From: Cladorhizidae sp. MBARI D1340-BT2
Taxonomy: Eukaryota; Porifera; Demospongiae; Poecilosclerida; Cladorhizidae
Direction of reading: 5' to 3'
Assembly: GCA_028752905.1 (NCBI GenBank)
Contig: JAQNBH010000013.1
Coordinates: forward strand, 19,645,477 to 19,709,476
Length of the DNA stretch: 64,000 nucleotides
Shown piece after piece: positions 61,354-64,000 of the stretch. A model generated the notes under the pieces. The model was not told where the DNA came from and ran no database searches. It was given only the letters and a program-made list of their open reading frames with translations. Positions within the stretch are counted from its first letter, which is position 1. Each line of letters opens with the position of its first letter. The position numbers and the translations under genes are program-made.

Positions 61354-61553
61354 GAGACCTTACATCCTTCGCCACACAAAAATATATAAAATGAACCGTT
61401 ACGAGCTAACAGCCCCGGTTGGGTTCTGCACATGCCTAGTAGACTAGAGAACGTCACAAAAATGATTATTTCCGGTTGATGCATCATGCAACAAAATCTT
61501 GCAGTTGAACGCCATTTTTGTTGGTCGAGCTTTTTTTTTTAAACTGCTCAAAG

Positions 61554-63775
61554 ATGCTCTCCTGTGAGGACGTTATTTCTCAACTTTTAGCCGACGATTC
61601 TGGCGATTCTGGGTCAGATTCATTTGGGGAAGAAGGTGAAGACATCTATGCATACCGAGGAAACACTCTGGATCCAGTTGCTCTAAGAGAAGAGGCGTGC
61701 TTGGATGGACTTCTCGATTGTAAGTTTCTTCTAACCTTAGCGCTTCATAGCCTTTGTTTACCATAGTCAACTGAGAGTGTACTATTGCCAAATACTAGCT
61801 TATTCTGTTGGTATTCCAAATTCAGACAGGATAGTTATAGAAAAAAAGTTATAGCTAAGAGTGTAGGTTAGAGTTGTTGATTTTCATTTGAATTTGAATT
61901 TACAAATGTTGACCACAAACTTGATATATATATCTTGTTTTTCCCACCCTCCCCACTACTTTTCCTACAGCATCAGATGATGAGAGTGGAGATGAGGCAT
62001 CGATGACTCCTTTTGTTACATTGGAGGATGAGGAAGCCTTGCCTGAAGTCTCTACAGGGCGTAGGAACACGACTGGTGCTGGAGTTGTGCGAGGGAGAGG
62101 CGGGCGAGGGAGTACTGGCCGAGGGAGAGGCGGGCGAGGGAGTACTGGCCAAGGGGGAAGCAGCTCAAGTGGTAGTGGAGTCGTAAGTGTTGCTAGTGGT
62201 CCTCCAAAAGGTACTGGTAGTAGGCGGGCCAGAGGTTATAGGCGTGTGCGAGCATCTGGCACTGGTTCTGTCCGAGCATCTGGCACTGGTTCTGCCCAAG
62301 CATCTGGCACTGGTTCTAGGCTAACTGAGGTCACAGGTAAGTGGGAAATAAAGGAGCCAACTCCTTTGAAATTGGACTATACAGCAACAGCTGGTCCAAC
62401 TTCTTCATTGCTTGGTGCATCAAGTACATTTTTAGATGCATTTTACCTTTTTTTTACTCATGAAGTGTGGGAACTCCTAGTAGCAGAGACGAACAGTTAC
62501 GTTTCTAGGATGGCTAGTCTCTCCAGGCCATGGGTAGATACTAATATAGAGGAAATGAAAGCTTTTGTAGGAATGTTGATAATAATGGGAGTTTCCACAC
62601 TTCCATACTTAGAATTGTACTGGTCCACTAATCACTCGGATTTGTCTGGATCTTTGGTTCGTAAAGTAATGCCTAGGACTCGGTTTTTGGAGCTAATGCG
62701 TTATGTACATGTAAATTCTATTGATGGTTTGTTGGTTACAAAGGGTAACCTGAATTATGATCGGCTTTATAAGGTAAGGAAGTTATTAGATTTGATTACT
62801 CCTAAGTTTGAGAGTGAATATACTTTGCATCAAGAGCTTAGTATTGATGAAGCTATGATTCCCTTTCAAGGTAGACTTGGCTTCAAACAGTATATGAAGG
62901 ACAAACCAATAAAATGGGGGATAAAAGTGTTTGTCCTTTGTGATGCTAGGAATGGGTACATTTATCGGTTGCAGATTTATACAGGTAAGAACGTGGAAGT
63001 AGCTGATAAAACTGGTTTGTGTAGTAGAGTTGTTTTAGATTTGTTAGAAGGATTAGAACATAAGAACTTCCATGTGTACATTGACAATTATTATACTAGT
63101 CCTAATTTATTTCAAACGCTTACAAGTAAAGGCTTTGGTGCATGTGGTACAGCTAGGTATACTAGGAGGAACTTTCCTCCAGATTTAGTAACAAAAGCTT
63201 CGATTAGAAATAGAGGTTATTATGATTATAGGTCTAATGGTGCACTCCTGGCTTTAGTTTGGGTAGATAAACGGTCAATCTACATGATAACTAATATACA
63301 TCCCGCGGAAAATAATTTAGTACCTCCTACTGTAAAAAGGCGCAAAATTGATGGTTCTAGAGAGGATCTGCCATGTCCCCCATGTTTGCCTGATTATCAG
63401 TCATTCATGAGAGGTGTGGACAGAGCAGATCAGAGAATAGGCTACTATAATTTGGGTAGAAAGTCTAGGAGATGGTGGAAAAGGGTTTTTTCGTATTTGA
63501 TAGAAGCTTGTTTATTGAATTCATTTATTTTGTTTTCTTCTGTCCGAGCTCCAATATCAGTAAGGAAGGGTAATTATCTAGAAGCTAGGATTGTTCTAGC
63601 TAAATCTTTGATTGGTTCTTTCTCTTCTCGGCAGCGTGCAGGTCAACGTTGTAGTCAGGCAAATAGTCAGCTAGATCGCCTCAATTTAAAACTAGGTCAT
63701 TTCCCACAGTGCTGTGCAAAGAAGCGCTGTGTAGTTTGCATTTGTAAAGGTTACAGGCATGAGGCAAGGTCCTAG
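61554..63775 (+). CDS. piggyBac transposase PB3, two exons, near-intact
   Basis: Exon 1 is 61554-61719 (MLSCEDVISQLLADDSGD, acidic), with a GTAAGT donor. Exon 2 starts at 61971 after TTTTCCTACAG; the two join in phase as ...LLD-SSDDESGDEA. The protein is about 656 residues to the stop. An Arg/Gly repeat region (GRGGRGSTGRGRGG, then RASGTGS repeats) lies at about residues 85-180. The DDE_Tnp_1_7 core follows, with all three Asp: LSIDEAMIPFQGR (~348), HVYIDNYYTSPNLF (~427) and RGVDRADQRIGYY (~539). Near the end is ARIVLAKSLIGSF...LDRLNLKLGHFPQ and the start of the Cys-rich domain (CCAKKRCVVC). TAG at 63773-63775 cuts that domain short. It excises and reinserts DNA at TTAA sites in the nucleus. 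It looks recently active. Confidence 0.93.
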
Positions 63776-63862
63776 TGTTGTTTTTGTAAGGTTCCTTTGT
63801 GTGGTGGATCAACAGGCCGTGACTGTTTTCGTAAATACCATACCTTGGTGGACTATCAGTAA
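63776..63862 (+). pseudogene. Cys-rich tail of PB3 beyond the TAG stop
   Basis: In the same frame after TAG the sequence reads CCFCKVPLCGGSTGRDCF and RKYHTLVDYQ, ending at TAA 63860-63862. This matches the C-terminal zinc domain of PB2 and PB4 (C..C.V.LC....RDCF.KYHT). The TAG therefore removes the second half of the domain, either as a recent nonsense change, a sequence error, or a readthrough site. Confidence 0.85.
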
Positions 63863-63884
63863 TGTTTATGCACCCCCTGCTCCT

Positions 63885-63995
63885 TTCTGTGCTTCTCTCT
63901 TGTTCCCTGCTCCTTCGTCTACTTCTCTCTTGTTCCCTGCCCCTTCGTCTACTTCTCTCGTTCCCTGTCCCTTCGTCTACTTCTCTCGTCTCTCC
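63885..63995. repeat. ~30-bp pyrimidine-rich tandem repeat in the PB3 3' region
   Basis: Three to four copies of CTTCGTCTACTTCTCTC followed by (TTG)TTCCCTGCCC. It lies downstream of the transposase stop and presumably inside the element's right flank. Confidence 0.88.
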
Positions 63996-64000
63996 AGTAT

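Larger units (their letters stand above)
61319..64000 (+). mobile_element. piggyBac element PB3, left end to window edge
   Basis: The element begins at TTAA (61319-61322), where the satellite unit CTCTTTAAACGAC is cut at its own TTAA. Its first bases, CCGATTAAACGCCGTAAG, lead into a 14-base palindrome. The right end lies beyond the window. Length from TTAA to the edge is 2.68 kb. Confidence 0.88.

Overview
This is a eukaryotic, AT-rich, intron-containing window made almost entirely of mobile DNA, tandem repeats and their wreckage. The proteins are metazoan in type: piggyBac, hAT, Ginger-like integrase transposons, a Ty3/gypsy retrotransposon and an RLE-type LINE. I lean towards an invertebrate such as a sponge or another early-branching marine animal. 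That is inferred from element flavour and AT-rich microsatellites and is not proven. There is no bacterial-style operon, and no tRNA, rRNA or CRISPR array was recognised.

Layout. 1-5.4 kb: a minus-strand LINE with a reverse transcriptase and a C-terminal endonuclease-like domain, sitting inside a (TAA)n tract that flanks it on both sides. 5.4-14.8 kb: no gene; several minisatellites (32, about 50 and about 57 bp), a 0.7-kb foldback MITE (family A) and copies of two other interspersed repeats (families B and C). 14.85-17.92 kb: a decayed hAT element with terminal inverted repeats. 18.3-20.3 kb: a decayed piggyBac (PB1), followed by a minisatellite. 21-27 kb: nothing recognisable.

27.2-35.6 kb: the only likely host gene, a plus-strand multi-exon gene with a 14-residue coiled-coil repeat; one copy carries an in-frame stop. 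Its fourth intron contains a 4.86-kb minus-strand integrase transposon (Ginger-A) encoding an integrase, a Cys-rich segment, a Ulp1-type protease and a PHD finger. 35.8-39.9 kb: two internally deleted piggyBac elements in opposite orientation, each bounded by TTAA and 18 bp apart (PB2 on plus, PB4 on minus). 40.8-44.8 kb: a second multi-exon integrase transposon (Ginger-B) whose introns carry two MITEs.

46.83-52.27 kb: a complete LTR retrotransposon with near-identical LTRs, a 5-bp target duplication and a Leu-tRNA primer site. Its pol order is protease-integrase-RT-RNase H, the Gmr1-like arrangement rather than the usual Ty3/gypsy one. 52.8-57.6 kb: another minisatellite and interspersed-repeat fragments. 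57.6-61.3 kb: a diverged satellite of about 160-180 bp. A nearly intact two-exon piggyBac (PB3, all three catalytic aspartates present) is inserted at a TTAA inside a satellite monomer and runs off the right edge.

The genes do not form a pathway; each element is self-contained. Many breaks in the reading frames are single-base changes, several in homopolymers, so some may be sequencing or assembly errors rather than true decay.
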